Assembly (NCBI GenBank): GCA_029204225.1
Contig: CM055108.1
Location: 18,013,779 to 18,077,778 of the forward strand
Length of the DNA stretch: 64,000 nt
Reading direction: 5' to 3'
Source: Diphasiastrum complanatum
Lineage: Eukaryota; Streptophyta; Lycopodiopsida; Lycopodiales; Lycopodiaceae
How positions within the stretch are numbered: position 1 is the stretch's first letter; every line of letters begins with the position of its first letter. The notes under the pieces were generated by a model that saw only the letters and a list, made by a program, of their open reading frames with translations, did no database searches and had not been told where the DNA came from. Positions 59,541 to 63,950 of the stretch are shown here, one piece after another. The position numbers were made by a program, and so were the translations under genes.

Positions 59541-62340
59541 CACCATTCTATCTAAGATCATATGGTATGGAATCGGTATATATTGAACATCAAAACAGCT
59601 CTCCATGCTTAGCTGCATTGACCACACATCGATCAAAGTTAAGCTGCATCACACAAAGAAAGGTAAACAACGACTTAAGGATCCAAGCCCAGCCTCGCTG
59701 TATCGATATACATTTATACATATGATGAAAGGAATCTAGCACTCCATATTGTTCTTAGAGTGAAAGTAATAATGCAAGACAGAAATTACAGAAGTAGATA
59801 AGATTGCTTCATCGCATCACACAACTGAGCCGAGATAACTAACCGAGGAAGAGGGCTGTTCAGACCATTTACAGACGTAGTGATTTGAAACATCGCACAA
59901 AGGAAAAGAGGTCGTGATTCTTCCTTAAGGCAGCTACAGTAATCAGCTTAAGCTAATCCTTAACATGGTTAAGGTTTGGATTATCTTCTAAAAGGCCTCG
60001 AGAGGTGAAAATTCAGATGTGGCCCATTTCTCAACAGATGTATTTAAAGGAACATGTAAAGCAAGTCGATTATGTCAACAAAAGTCTGATAGTGTGAAAG
60101 ATGTGAAAAGAAGCCTGACACAGAAGCAGGCTATTTTTTTAAAGAAAAGCGACATCAAACTTTTTGTATATTCAGTTCCAAACATGAGTCGTTGTTCCGA
60201 GATATAATGCCATTTGAGCTGACAGTTCACTGCAACTGTCTCATGCTGCCGCAGATCAACATGCAGGGCTTCAACTGAGCTACATCCACATGAACGAACT
60301 TAAACTCCAAGAAAACATCCTCAGCCTGGCAAAGTGAAAGAAGCGCTAGTTATTCTTATAACATATCCAATTTTTAGATTGATCATTTATTGATGCCTAT
60401 TGGTGTTACTAACAACACAACAGGCCAGGTGGACCTGATCAACGTGCTTGAGAAGGCTGGCAAGTTCAATACTCTTGTGAGGTAACCGTGAACAAAAGGA
60501 TTCAAGCTTCTTAAGTTACAAACCTTACCTTGTAACATGGATATGCTATGGATATTGCAGTTGGCGGATGCAATCAGAAAGAAGAGAGCAAGAAGACGAT
60601 GGAGAGAGGGGCCCGCATCTGCTCAAGCCTTACCTTGTAGCATGGATATGCTATGGATATTGCAGTTGGCGGATGCAATCAGAAAGAAGAGAGCAAGAAG
60701 ACGATGGAGAGAGAGGCCTGCATCCCGCCTGCTCGCCATTGAGAGAAAGCGAGAGAGAACCGATCAAGAGAAAGACAGAGCGCGCGCGCTTTTGGGGGGG
60801 GGGGGGGATTTTGAAATCGTGCCTGCGTGCGCCCAAAAAAAAAAAATTGCTTCTACGTGTTATTTTTCCCACGCATAGAACCTTCCAGTCGCTTTTTAGC
60901 TTTTCGCATTGTAAAACGCGTGACATTTTGTTGCGGGCAGAGCGTGACATTTTTGGCGGGCATGGCGACATTTTCTCTCTAAAATAGTTTTAATATATAT
61001 GATTAAGGCTCTCTTTGCTATTTATTGATTTACAGAAACATTTACATTTGATTTAAGAGTAATTACTAAGGGAAGAAGCTAAGAAAGTACTTTGGCAACA
61101 AGAGATTCCCAAAAAATGAAAAGAATATTCATCAAAACAAGTAAAGGTTTGAATGCAAAAGCATTCTAGATTTAGAAAGAGCACAACTTTCTTGAATTTT
61201 TACTTGAGGCAAGTGATGGGATATACCAAGGACATCTTAAACATACTTCCTCAATTTGACTTTTAGAATGTAAAAGAAGTTGCAACTACAAAAATAGAGG
61301 GAGCCACAAGCATTCCGGTCCCCATAAACAAAACAAAACCAAAAAAGGAAAAAAAAATTAGCAGCGTTCCGATCCAGAACGCTGCTGAATTCCGGAACCA
61401 GCGTTCCGGAACGCAGCGTTTCGGAACGGCACGCATTTACGTGTGCATGTGACAATGGATGGCATGCATGTGCCCAAGAACTGTGTGCATGTGTCTACGG
61501 ATGGGTGGGCATCACATCCTTTCTTTTTGTTTGGCCAAAATAATGTGCATTTTGTGGCTAACTTATGTTCTACATTGTTACGACATGGACCTCAACTTGA
61601 CTTAGTAAAGATTAGCTCCCTATTTTAGAGACGTGATGCAATTTACTTAATAAATGAACCCATAAATCTCAATAATGAATTATGGGTTTAAAATTTCAAA
61701 CTTAGCACCGTAAGTTCCAAGTGCCAATAACGTGTGGAGACAATAGTTATTCGTAACATCAAAATGACCAAGTTGGAGACCCACAAGTCCAAATACTCTA
61801 TTGATAGTTGATGGCCGAAGCACTTAAATAATTGTCTATGACTCTACTAACTTGCCATTACTCAAGACTTGCATGTTGAGCTTTTGTCAATATTAGACTT
61901 GTACGTCAAGCTGAATTTTAGTTTCTTTAACATGATAACAAAAGAGCCTTATTCAATGTAGTAATCCATGCTTGTTATCTTTTTTCAGGTCAATGCAGAA
62001 AATTACACAATGCCACCCACTTATTACGAATTAGTAGAAATCCCAATTTAGAAATATACACTCTTTGATTGAAAATCGAAGTCTAGAAAATAAAATCAAC
62101 TGCAACAAGCAAGATTGAAAATGAGGACACACAATTTCATGGTCATCAATTTCAAACTCTTACCATCCTCTAGGAGATCTGTGGCATAATCCACTGTGTC
62201 AATAAGCATCATCACTGTCTCATATGTAATATTCATAGAGGAAAGAAATTCGTAGATGTAAGGCCCAGGCTTTGTGAAACCCAATTCCTTTGACTCCAAT
62301 GGGACTTCATTTATGTTTTTTTCCAACTCAAATAACAAGG
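19136..62340 (-). CDS. RTEL1: RTEL1-type DNA helicase, 14 exons, 5' part beyond the window
   Basis: RTEL1 is an XPD-family iron-sulfur DNA helicase that unwinds D-loops, T-loops and G-quadruplexes and protects telomeres. The joined exons, listed separately, give about 552 residues in one frame. Landmarks in order are [13 protein letters not shown] (ARCH region), [62 protein letters not shown] (motif IV), [22 protein letters not shown] (motif V), [17 protein letters not shown] (motif VI), [22 protein letters not shown] and [17 protein letters not shown]. All introns are GT-AG with matching phases and no stops, so the gene looks intact. Walker A, the FeS cysteines and DEAH are not in the window. 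Intron lengths run from 142 bases to 18.9 kb. RTEL1 is distinguished from FANCJ and XPD by the WVGVVP and RFFR-region words. Confidence 0.94.
19695..21304 (+). mobile_element. hAT derivative keeping only a BED-finger gene, GGAACGTTCC palindromes
   Basis: The ends are imperfect inverted repeats (CTTAGAAGCCCATTC at the left, CTTAGTTGCCCGTTC read inward from the right; 12 of 15 match). The flanking octamers cattgaaa and catcgaat match at 6 of 8, as in an aged hAT duplication. GGAACGTTCC-type palindromes cluster at 19725-19775 and 21270-21295, the left one next to poly-T/poly-A. The only gene inside is the BED-like frame at 20388-20795. It sits within an RTEL1 intron. Confidence 0.75.
20388..20795 (+). 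CDS. BED-type zinc finger protein fragment of a hAT transposase
   Basis: The 135-residue frame starts [14 protein letters not shown] and has a CxxC finger start ([14 protein letters not shown]) laid out like the BED finger of the 4-kb hAT element. The expected downstream histidines are not evident, so the finger may be incomplete. The rest is Arg/Gly-rich and low complexity ([10 protein letters not shown]). There is no transposase core, RNase H fold or dimerisation domain. A GGTTTAGGG word lies just upstream of the start. It could bind DNA as a truncated competitor of full transposase, or be meaningless. It stops before the element's right end. Confidence 0.6.
   Translation: MHRPSYWDEVQLLQDDDGRYGGTGAKRWKCPFCQSDYSSTLTRARGTGRSSSRPNLANLYVRFDQEPGACAPSTAPPIPRGRGRGRPRGSGVGSSQGMSQSARARGRGRGRSGRLMAPSPDIIESPILASDDVSP
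21736..21863 (-). CDS. RTEL1: RTEL1 C-terminal tail exon
   Basis: Acceptor gcttatcatag precedes GAATATT, and donor ATTGCTT precedes GTAAGT. It is 128 bases: one completing base, 42 codons, one overhanging base. It reads [20 protein letters not shown]. The phase fits both the exon at 26724-26938 and that at 19136-19209. Confidence 0.72.
21864..23400. other. RTEL1 intron part with no recognised element
   Basis: AT-rich sequence. Short frames at 22386-22610 and elsewhere have no domain or splice support. Confidence 0.45.
23400..25804 (-). mobile_element. Decayed LTR retrotransposon (LTR and gag), minus strand
   Basis: A typical LTR start (TGTTGGAACC) lies at 25804 on the minus strand. The gag frame begins near 24487 ([20 protein letters not shown]). 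After a broken stretch, 24090-24000 reads [20 protein letters not shown] and then [13 protein letters not shown], the pattern of a plant Gypsy Gag capsid. A 96-base partial duplication (actgagaag, ataactcc, ttgct words) lies at 24175-24310 within gag. No protease or polymerase was recognised. The end of the 5' LTR and the primer site could not be fixed. It lies inside an RTEL1 intron on the same strand as the gene. Confidence 0.6.
25805..26723. other. RTEL1 intron part with no recognised element
   Basis: AT-rich, no domain-bearing frame seen, directly 3' (in gene sense) of the RTEL1 exon at 26724-26938. Confidence 0.45.
26724..26938 (-). CDS. RTEL1: RTEL1 exon: end of helicase region and start of tail
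   Basis: Acceptor gacatgcag precedes TGCTAC, and donor TTTTTAAG precedes GTTTGT. It is 215 bases, starting in phase 0. It opens with [18 protein letters not shown], the conserved RTEL1 segment just after the helicase core, and continues into a Ser/Lys-rich tail ending KRASFLR. Confidence 0.9.
26939..27500. other. RTEL1 intron part with no recognised element
   Basis: AT-rich; the minus frame at 26997-27200 has no domain. A GTCAA-rich lead-in to LINE C begins near 27360. Confidence 0.4.
27502..28890 (+). pseudogene. LINE fragment C: ORF2 C-terminal third and 3' UTR
   Basis: The copy is 5'-truncated. Positions 27540-28020 carry [29 protein letters not shown] and [16 protein letters not shown]; the frame resumes at 28042-28320. 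The Cys-His knuckle ([17 protein letters not shown]) and its continuation [17 protein letters not shown] lie at 28347-28440. ORF2 ends at 28565. The 3' UTR ends gacattaatac followed by (CT)n at about 28860-28890. Two or three frame breaks make it inactive. Confidence 0.9.
28900..29340 (+). other. Lead-in to LINE B, with a GTACCGTAC palindrome cluster
   Basis: Words GTACCGTACGTAC and CGTACCGTACTGCAAGTAC lie at 29137-29175. They resemble the subterminal palindromes of the hAT-type elements, but no inverted partner was found. The rest looks like 5' UTR or another retroelement. Confidence 0.35.
29340..32760 (+). pseudogene. LINE B: ORF1, endonuclease, partial RT and 3' end
   Basis: ORF1 runs 29359-30325 with one frame change near 29790. 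It has a coiled-coil-like N-terminal part ([20 protein letters not shown]) and an RRM-like domain ([42 protein letters not shown]), as in L1-type ORF1 nucleic-acid chaperones. ORF2 starts near 30345 and has a frameshifted endonuclease to 31300. The RT lead-in is open at 31320-31855 ([36 protein letters not shown]). The RT palm is lost at about 31860. The knuckle remnant and ORF2 tail ([14 protein letters not shown]) resume near 32240. The 3' end at 32720-32760 is acattaataaaactttctttc. This is the most complete LINE in the window, but it is inactive. Confidence 0.88.
32880..33075 (+). repeat. Second LINE 3' terminus
   Basis: The segment repeats the LINE 3' UTR (tacttgacatgtat, then cttaaatgccttttgcatgg) and ends gacattaataaacctttctttctttc with CT-rich sequence. 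It lies directly after the LINE B tail, so a separate 5'-truncated insertion or a tandem 3' end is likely. Confidence 0.75.
33076..34980 (+). pseudogene. LINE fragment E (ORF1 remnant and endonuclease)
   Basis: An ORF1 remnant spans about 33070-33840 and is heavily broken. The inter-ORF motif agagcagccctat at about 33865 corresponds to that of LINE B. The endonuclease follows: [21 protein letters not shown] at 34300-34360, then GGHIAVDYF and [13 protein letters not shown] at 34550-34670. A roughly 60-base duplication (catgtcttgtc to ggtaccatg) follows at 34675-34745. It ends before any RT. Frameshifts are frequent. Confidence 0.8.
34980..35862. other. RTEL1 intron part with no recognised element
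   Basis: AT-rich, with short frames only. Confidence 0.45.
35863..35920 (-). CDS. RTEL1: RTEL1 exon
   Basis: Acceptor tttggaacag precedes ATATGC, and donor ATCAAG precedes GTTTGA. It is 58 bases: one completing base plus 19 codons, including [13 protein letters not shown], the conserved post-motif-VI segment. The exon is too short to show as a long open frame. Confidence 0.92.
36319..36434 (-). CDS. RTEL1: RTEL1 exon with helicase motif VI
   Basis: Acceptor ttttttgcag precedes ATTTTGACTGG, and donor GATGAAAG precedes GTACAT. It is 38 codons plus two bases and encodes [20 protein letters not shown] then [26 protein letters not shown] is motif VI (arginine finger region). Confidence 0.96.
36435..38865 (-). 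other. RTEL1 intron, 2.4 kb, nothing recognised
   Basis: AT-rich with scattered short frames (minus 36778-37017, plus 38166-38402, minus 37683-37919). None has a domain that I recognise. Confidence 0.5.
38866..38925 (-). CDS. RTEL1: RTEL1 exon
   Basis: Acceptor ctaattag hugs GTGCGATT; donor CAAAGAAAG precedes GTATTA. It is 20 codons ([20 protein letters not shown]) between motif V and motif VI. Confidence 0.93.
39068..39154 (-). CDS. RTEL1: RTEL1 exon with helicase motif V
   Basis: Acceptor catgacag precedes GTGAGCG, and donor CCGAAG precedes GTTTGT. It is 29 codons beginning [20 protein letters not shown] and ending KTDPK, the motif V region of the second helicase lobe. Confidence 0.96.
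39394..39462 (-). CDS. RTEL1: RTEL1 exon
   Basis: Acceptor tctttccag precedes GATTTC, and donor GGCAAG precedes GTTAGC. It is 23 codons: [12 protein letters not shown], then [11 protein letters not shown]. Confidence 0.95.
40587..40685 (-). CDS. RTEL1: RTEL1 exon
   Basis: Acceptor ttctactag precedes GTTCAAGC, and donor AATGAG precedes GTAATG. It is 33 codons including [19 protein letters not shown]. Confidence 0.94.
40876..40967 (-). CDS. RTEL1: RTEL1 exon with helicase motif IV
   Basis: Acceptor gcttccag precedes TCAATTTC, and donor ACTTCT precedes GTTAGT. It encodes [20 protein letters not shown], the motif IV strand. Confidence 0.95.
41283..41437 (-). CDS. RTEL1: RTEL1 exon
   Basis: Acceptor ttgcaacag precedes ACCATTTG, and donor GCAATTG precedes GTTAAG. 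It encodes [13 protein letters not shown], then [18 protein letters not shown] and ELGNAIG, words diagnostic of RTEL1 within the XPD family. Confidence 0.96.
41815..41959 (-). CDS. RTEL1: RTEL1 exon
   Basis: Acceptor tatttgcag precedes CTGAAAAAAC, and donor TTGAATCT precedes GTACGT. It encodes [14 protein letters not shown], then [19 protein letters not shown], the start of the second helicase lobe with the SGTLSP motif. Confidence 0.96.
42396..42447 (-). CDS. RTEL1: RTEL1 short exon
   Basis: Acceptor gctatgtag precedes GTGCACATCC, and donor GGACGAG precedes GTACAG. It is 17 codons plus one base ([17 protein letters not shown]). The downstream frame hits a stop, so the donor choice is forced; the phase then fits 41959. 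Confidence 0.9.
43140..43267 (-). CDS. RTEL1: RTEL1 exon, upstream of which lies the 18.9-kb intron
   Basis: Acceptor taatttgcag precedes AATCAAG, and donor TTTACAGA precedes GTAGGA. Two completing bases plus 42 codons encode [19 protein letters not shown] and AAFYR, matching the RTEL1 segment before the second lobe. Confidence 0.92.
43268..44930. other. RTEL1 intron part without recognised element
   Basis: A minus frame at 43544-43954 continues upstream in broken form to about 44150 and has retroelement-like texture ([26 protein letters not shown]). I cannot assign it to a family. T-rich sequence covers 44745-44890. Confidence 0.4.
44930..45140. repeat. Cluster of GTTGCCTA/TAGGCAAC inverted words
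   Basis: The words GTTGCCTA, TAGGCAAC and GTAGGCAA occur many times in both orientations between about 45030 and 45115. A palindromic block (cccttaagggcatgtc, then ttgcccttaaggg) precedes them at 44965-44995. The layout resembles the subterminal regions of the hAT-type elements, but no duplication or partner end was found. Confidence 0.55.
45504..45710. mobile_element. 207-bp hAT MITE, mirror-image miniature of the 6771-10752 element
   Basis: The octamer atcctgtg is duplicated exactly at 45496-45503 and 45711-45718. The left end (caaggatgtgcgtccaggcc) matches the right end of the 4-kb hAT read inward. The right end matches its left end (cggacgcgg and gcaccagggt-like words read inward). GGACGCG/CGCGTCC palindromes flank a central poly-T/poly-A core. 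It is an internal-deletion derivative in opposite orientation, movable only by the transposase in trans. Confidence 0.92.
46180..48470. repeat. Satellite array, about 300-bp unit punctuated by (GA)n
   Basis: Units begin with ccatgcggtttgcggttaac at 46191, 46501, 47117 (variant), 47412, 47722, 48018 and 48332. Spacing is 295-314 bases, with one interval lengthened by an insertion. Each unit holds two (GA)n tracts of variable length, a gcatttaggccgcatagggaccgtg block and an AACCGC-rich block (gcatttcaactaaaccgcaa). Length differences track the GA tracts. Isolated fragments recur at 49844-49900, 51905-52110 and 59125-59265. Confidence 0.95.
46541..46857 (-). pseudogene. Copia RT/RNase H fragment inserted in the satellite
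   Basis: The satellite unit starting 46501 is cut after ggccgcat at 46540 and resumes with gtgagacagagcgagc at 46861. The insert reads on the minus strand as the Copia segment [17 protein letters not shown], then [21 protein letters not shown] and [11 protein letters not shown]. It has no LTR and no stop within the frame. It looks like filler DNA rather than a transposition product. Confidence 0.85.
48486..49565 (-). CDS. LINE endonuclease domain, intact 343-residue frame, 5' joined to 5S rRNA
   Basis: This is an AP-type endonuclease of the window's LINE family, open over 1,032 bases (49517-48486). Landmarks are the catalytic Glu region [39 protein letters not shown] (GDFN metal site), [20 protein letters not shown] and [13 protein letters not shown]. 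Upstream, 49565-49510 encodes the last residues of ORF1 ([15 protein letters not shown], then stop), so the copy begins inside ORF1. Directly before that comes the 5S rRNA. The frame ends at 48486 in GA-rich sequence without RT. The enzyme nicks the target for reverse transcription; alone this fragment cannot transpose. Confidence 0.88.
49573..49690 (-). rRNA. 5S rRNA (full-length copy)
   Basis: Read on the minus strand it starts TGGTGCGGTCATACCAGCAC and ends GGGTGCCGCACCC, with complementary ends forming helix I. The internal promoter words are present: AAGTTAAGCGTGCTTGGGC (box A region) and GGGATGGGTGACCTCCTGGG (box C). Length about 118 is normal. It lies in the same orientation as the LINE just downstream and the tRNA just upstream. 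No T-run terminator follows at once, so activity as a gene is uncertain. Confidence 0.95.
49713..49794 (-). tRNA. tRNA-Ser (anticodon CGA)
   Basis: The 82-base cloverleaf on the minus strand starts GCGGACGTGCCGGAGTGG and ends CCTGCCGTCCGC plus a G discriminator. The seven-base acceptor stem pairs fully. The anticodon stem TTTGA/TCAAA encloses loop CTCGAAA with anticodon CGA. A long variable arm (GGGCTTTGCCC) and T-arm GGTTCGAATCC follow, as in class II tRNA-Ser. A and B boxes are intact. The 3' end lies 22 bases before the 5S rRNA. Confidence 0.96.
49796..50035. repeat. (GA)n tracts and a satellite fragment
   Basis: Long GA tracts lie at 49797-49843 and 49902-49970, flanking a piece of the satellite unit (ccatgcggttcgaggttaac, then gggaccgtgag). 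A further GA-rich tract follows at 50008-50022. Confidence 0.93.
50036..51912 (-). pseudogene. LINE F: ORF1 fused to ORF2 tail by internal deletion, with 3' end
   Basis: ORF1 starts MAPPRAARR at 51912. Its N-terminal half is Pro/Ser/Thr-rich, encoded by a G-rich minisatellite. Two in-frame stops follow near 51200. Then come a coiled-coil-like segment and the RRM-like domain ([41 protein letters not shown]). At about 50735 it jumps straight to the end of ORF2, the Cys-His knuckle [21 protein letters not shown], and on to 50249. Endonuclease and RT are gone. The 3' UTR ends gacattaataaaactttc at 50054-50037, followed by TTTC/TC repeats. The RNA could only have been copied in trans. Confidence 0.88.
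51590..51885 (+). repeat. G-rich minisatellite (gaggtagcgaggggg units)
   Basis: Irregular repeats of gaggtagcgaggggg and ggatgggtgatgtag, with runs of up to about ten G. On the minus strand they encode the Pro-rich SPIPLATSP repeats of LINE F ORF1. The G-runs could form quadruplexes on the plus strand. Confidence 0.85.
51905..52320. repeat. Satellite fragments and long (GA)n
   Basis: Partial satellite units lie at 51913-51970, 52015-52045 and 52061-52120. They are followed by a GA tract of about 80 bases (52125-52203) and shorter ones to 52305, separated by accatccgag-like words. Confidence 0.93.
52607..52638 (+). repeat. (GT)n microsatellite
   Basis: About 15 GT units in an otherwise unassigned 400-base stretch between the satellite fragments and the Helitron. 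Confidence 0.95.
52772..53098 (-). CDS. Unknown 108-residue ORF downstream of the Helitron helicase
   Basis: The frame starts [15 protein letters not shown] at 53098, right after a good acceptor (ggtgttgcag), and is open to 52772. It has balanced composition, with charged stretches ([33 protein letters not shown]) suggesting helices. It is on the same strand as the Rep-helicase, 130 bases after its stop. It could be a last exon of the Helitron protein, an accessory gene or a captured host fragment. I do not recognise the family. Confidence 0.5.
   Translation of the reverse strand: MSKIYINHMTFVRDLTELFCFGDEVSRCSILWLIEAHEEFIFQQQRRRCFLPREYRFLLDVDMLLRNVAYVWRHVSIVRLSDFEPMLENLVYAQVLVNEISDDMMSIS
53230..57662 (-). 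pseudogene. Helitron Rep-helicase, broken
   Basis: Helitrons move by rolling-circle replication using an HUH nuclease fused to a PIF1-type helicase. From right to left: an Arg/Lys-rich N-terminus (57662-56838, [18 protein letters not shown]) ends at a CARC finger. An N-terminal domain ([31 protein letters not shown]) follows, with TGA inside Q-stop-IS near 56678. The Rep core at 56637-55207 has [15 protein letters not shown], the HUH site [10 protein letters not shown] and the tyrosine motif [12 protein letters not shown] conserved block ([18 protein letters not shown]) lies at 55203-54847. The helicase at 54822-53230 has GPGGMEKT instead of [17 protein letters not shown], and [10 protein letters not shown] with YVALSRV. 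Frameshifts occur near 56830, 54840, 54520 and 54345. Terminal TC/CTRR ends were not fixed. Confidence 0.92.
57720..58075. repeat. Imperfect tandem duplication, about 185-bp period
   Basis: The phrase aggcttcactatccaacaac with its neighbours (ttctcattgag, aatggagagagagatcc) occurs at about 57738-57875 and again at 57925-58065. It lies between the Helitron N-terminus and the GA tract, perhaps at the Helitron's 5' end. Confidence 0.75.
58296..58394 (+). repeat. (GA)n microsatellite
   Basis: About 45 GA units with one A insertion, between GC-rich flanks (ggtggccaggctggctagcc and cttgcctgcgtgg). Confidence 0.95.
58690..59085 (+). repeat. Minisatellite of ttcaacgatgg/gctataac words
   Basis: The words ttcaacgatgg, ggatgctataacat and gtatcagtgcttcaa recur in shuffled order more than ten times. 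Higher-order repeats of about 60 bases are visible at 58700-58770 and 58970-59080. Confidence 0.9.
59125..59265 (+). repeat. Isolated satellite half-unit
   Basis: The AACCGC-rich half of the 300-bp satellite (gcatttcaactaaaccgcac to gaccaacggtaaggccgaaa), 11 kb from the main array and without the GA tracts. Confidence 0.93.
59463..59538 (+). repeat. (TG)n(AG)n compound microsatellite
   Basis: About 19 TG units followed directly by about 19 AG units. Confidence 0.97.
59540..60520. other. RTEL1 intron part without recognised element
   Basis: AT-rich; no domain-bearing frame seen. Confidence 0.45.
60523..60720 (+). repeat. Tandem duplication, 105-bp unit
   Basis: The segment ccttaccttgta through gaagacgatggagagag occurs at 60523 and again at 60628 with very few differences, so the duplication is recent. 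The frame stays open through both copies, but no domain is seen. Confidence 0.93.
61325..61436. repeat. GGAACGCTG/CAGCGTTCC palindrome cluster
   Basis: The words CAGCGTTCCG, GAACGCTGCTG, TTCCGGAACC, CGTTCCGGAACG and TTTCGGAACGG lie next to a poly-A run (61345-61360). The motif is close to the GGAACGTTCC set of the element at 19695-21304. No partner end was found. Confidence 0.7.
62164..62340 (-). CDS. RTEL1: RTEL1 exon (ARCH-like region)
   Basis: Acceptor ttttggcag precedes CCTTGTTATT, and donor GAGGATG precedes GTAAGA. It encodes [20 protein letters not shown], then [13 protein letters not shown] and DYATDLLED. The one-base overhang joins in phase with the exon at 43140-43267. Confidence 0.94.
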
Positions 62341-62449
62341 CTGCCAAAATAAAAGGGGAACTTTTAGCATAGATTAGCAAGCAAAAGATAGTATACTAAG
62401 TTGTTTGTTTCAAAATGCAAGACAATGGTAGAGACTGCATTACACTAAC

Positions 62450-62472
62450 CTGAAAGCATCTTCATATAAATA
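62450..62472 (-). CDS. RTEL1: Possible end of the next upstream RTEL1 exon
   Basis: ATGAAGATGCTTTCAG precedes a GTTAGT donor, and the phase joins 62340 to give MKMLS followed by ALLFELE, which fits the RTEL1 pattern KLKALLLKLE. The acceptor side is weak, and a TAA lies just upstream in frame. Confidence 0.4.
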
Positions 62473-62899
62473 GCTTATTTTGACTTAATCTACAATACAT
62501 GCCCAAAGCTGAAGATCATCCTATATCATTCAAATTTCAGGAATTGAAATATATGTAAACCAAGGATGTAAAATTCATGGATATTATCGAGTTACCCTTG
62601 ATTGTTTGTAAGAATTCATCTTGCAATAATCTTCAAATTTGAGAAGGCAAAGACATGTACTTAAGAAAAATGCCATTTGTTATGGAGCAATGTTTGAAAG
62701 AGCCAAATTGACTTGAAATGAGTTTATTATTGTGTTATCCAAGTACCAAATGTTTACTGCTTCTAACTTGAATGATTTCTTTGGAAAGAGGTTTAGGAAA
62801 CGAAGGTGGCAATCAAACAATTGAAACATTTAAGTTTCAAACTCATTTCAACAAGTATTTGAAATGCGACCTGATTATTTGGGCTGTTTTGATTTTTTA

Positions 62900-63400
62900 C
62901 CTATAGACATGTTATTTCAAACGATAAGGGGTGGAAAAAGAAACAGGAAGATAAAGATACTCTGTTCAGATAAAGGGGGAAAGTTTCTTTCTACAAAATT
63001 TCTTTTGTTTTGCAAAGGACAATGGTATAAAGAGACAATTTGCAAGTACGGAAATGCCTCACCAAAATGGAGTTGCAGAAAGAAAGAACTGTTCTATTGT
63101 GTAAACTGCTAGGAGCATGCTTAAGAGCAAGAATCTTCCAAATTCTTTTTGGGATGAAGCAGCATAAACAACAATTATCTTTTGAGTAGGAGTCCTACTA
63201 AAGCAGTAGAGAATCAAACTCCGGAGGATGAAGATGTGCAATTTGCATGTATGGCTATAGTTTTGGAACAAAGGATCAACCTACTTTTAGGGAAGCTGAC
63301 AAAGAGATATGTGGAGGAAAGCTATGGATGAAGAACAATACTTGGAGGCTTGTTCAATTACCTATAGGTTAGAGGGCAACTAGAAGTTTGGGATGTTAGA
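62900..63400 (+). pseudogene. Copia integrase and RT-start remnant
   Basis: Reads KIKILCSDKGGKFLSTKF, then broken GVAERKN-like and ARSMLKSKNLPN-like words, then AMDE/NNTWRLVQLPIG near 63330-63370 (start of Copia RT). Most of pol is deleted, and an LTR-like sequence follows. Confidence 0.75.
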
Positions 63401-63560
63401 ATGCAGACCTAAATCAAGTCTATATAAGGAGGACTGGCATCCAACCTCCCTCATTCCATTGTAGCCAGCTTCAGACTTATGATTAATCTGAGATGATCTC
63501 CTTTGCTCGATCATCTTGTTGTTGTGTGTGAGTACTAATAAGATTAGTCTTCTAATAAGA
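63397..63560 (+). repeat. Probable Copia LTR (partial)
   Basis: It starts TGTTAGAATG at 63397, has TATATAAGG at about 63422, and ends in a repeated ctaataaga motif near 63550. Confidence 0.5.
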
Positions 63561-63950
63561 TTGCCTCTTTATACTATTGTCCTTTGCAAAACAAAAGAAA
63601 TTTTGTAGAAAGATACTTTCCCCCTTTATCTGAACAGAGTATGTTTCTTTTTCCACCTGTGCCTGAAACCAAGTAAAGCATTTAAATGCCTCACATATCT
63701 TAAGAAGATATATCCATATCTTCCTAGAATCATCATCCACAAACACCATAAAATAACTTGCTCCACGATGAGATTGTGTTTTCATAGGACCACACAAATC
63801 TATATGAATAAGTTCTAAAATATTTCTTGCTCTAGTTGTACTAGAAAAGAATTTGTCTATGATGTTTTCCAAAGACAGAACCCTCACAAAACTTGTGATG
63901 TAAAATAACCTGAGGTAGTCCTGTAACCATATTAAATTTCCTCTAAACAA
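63560..63950 (-). pseudogene. Copia integrase remnant, inverted relative to 62900-63400
   Basis: On the minus strand it reads ELIHIDLCGPMKTQS, ASYFMVFVDDDSRKIWIYLL and CEAFKCFTWFQAQVEKE. Positions 63566-63650 are a near-exact inverted copy of 62955-63045. Confidence 0.82.
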
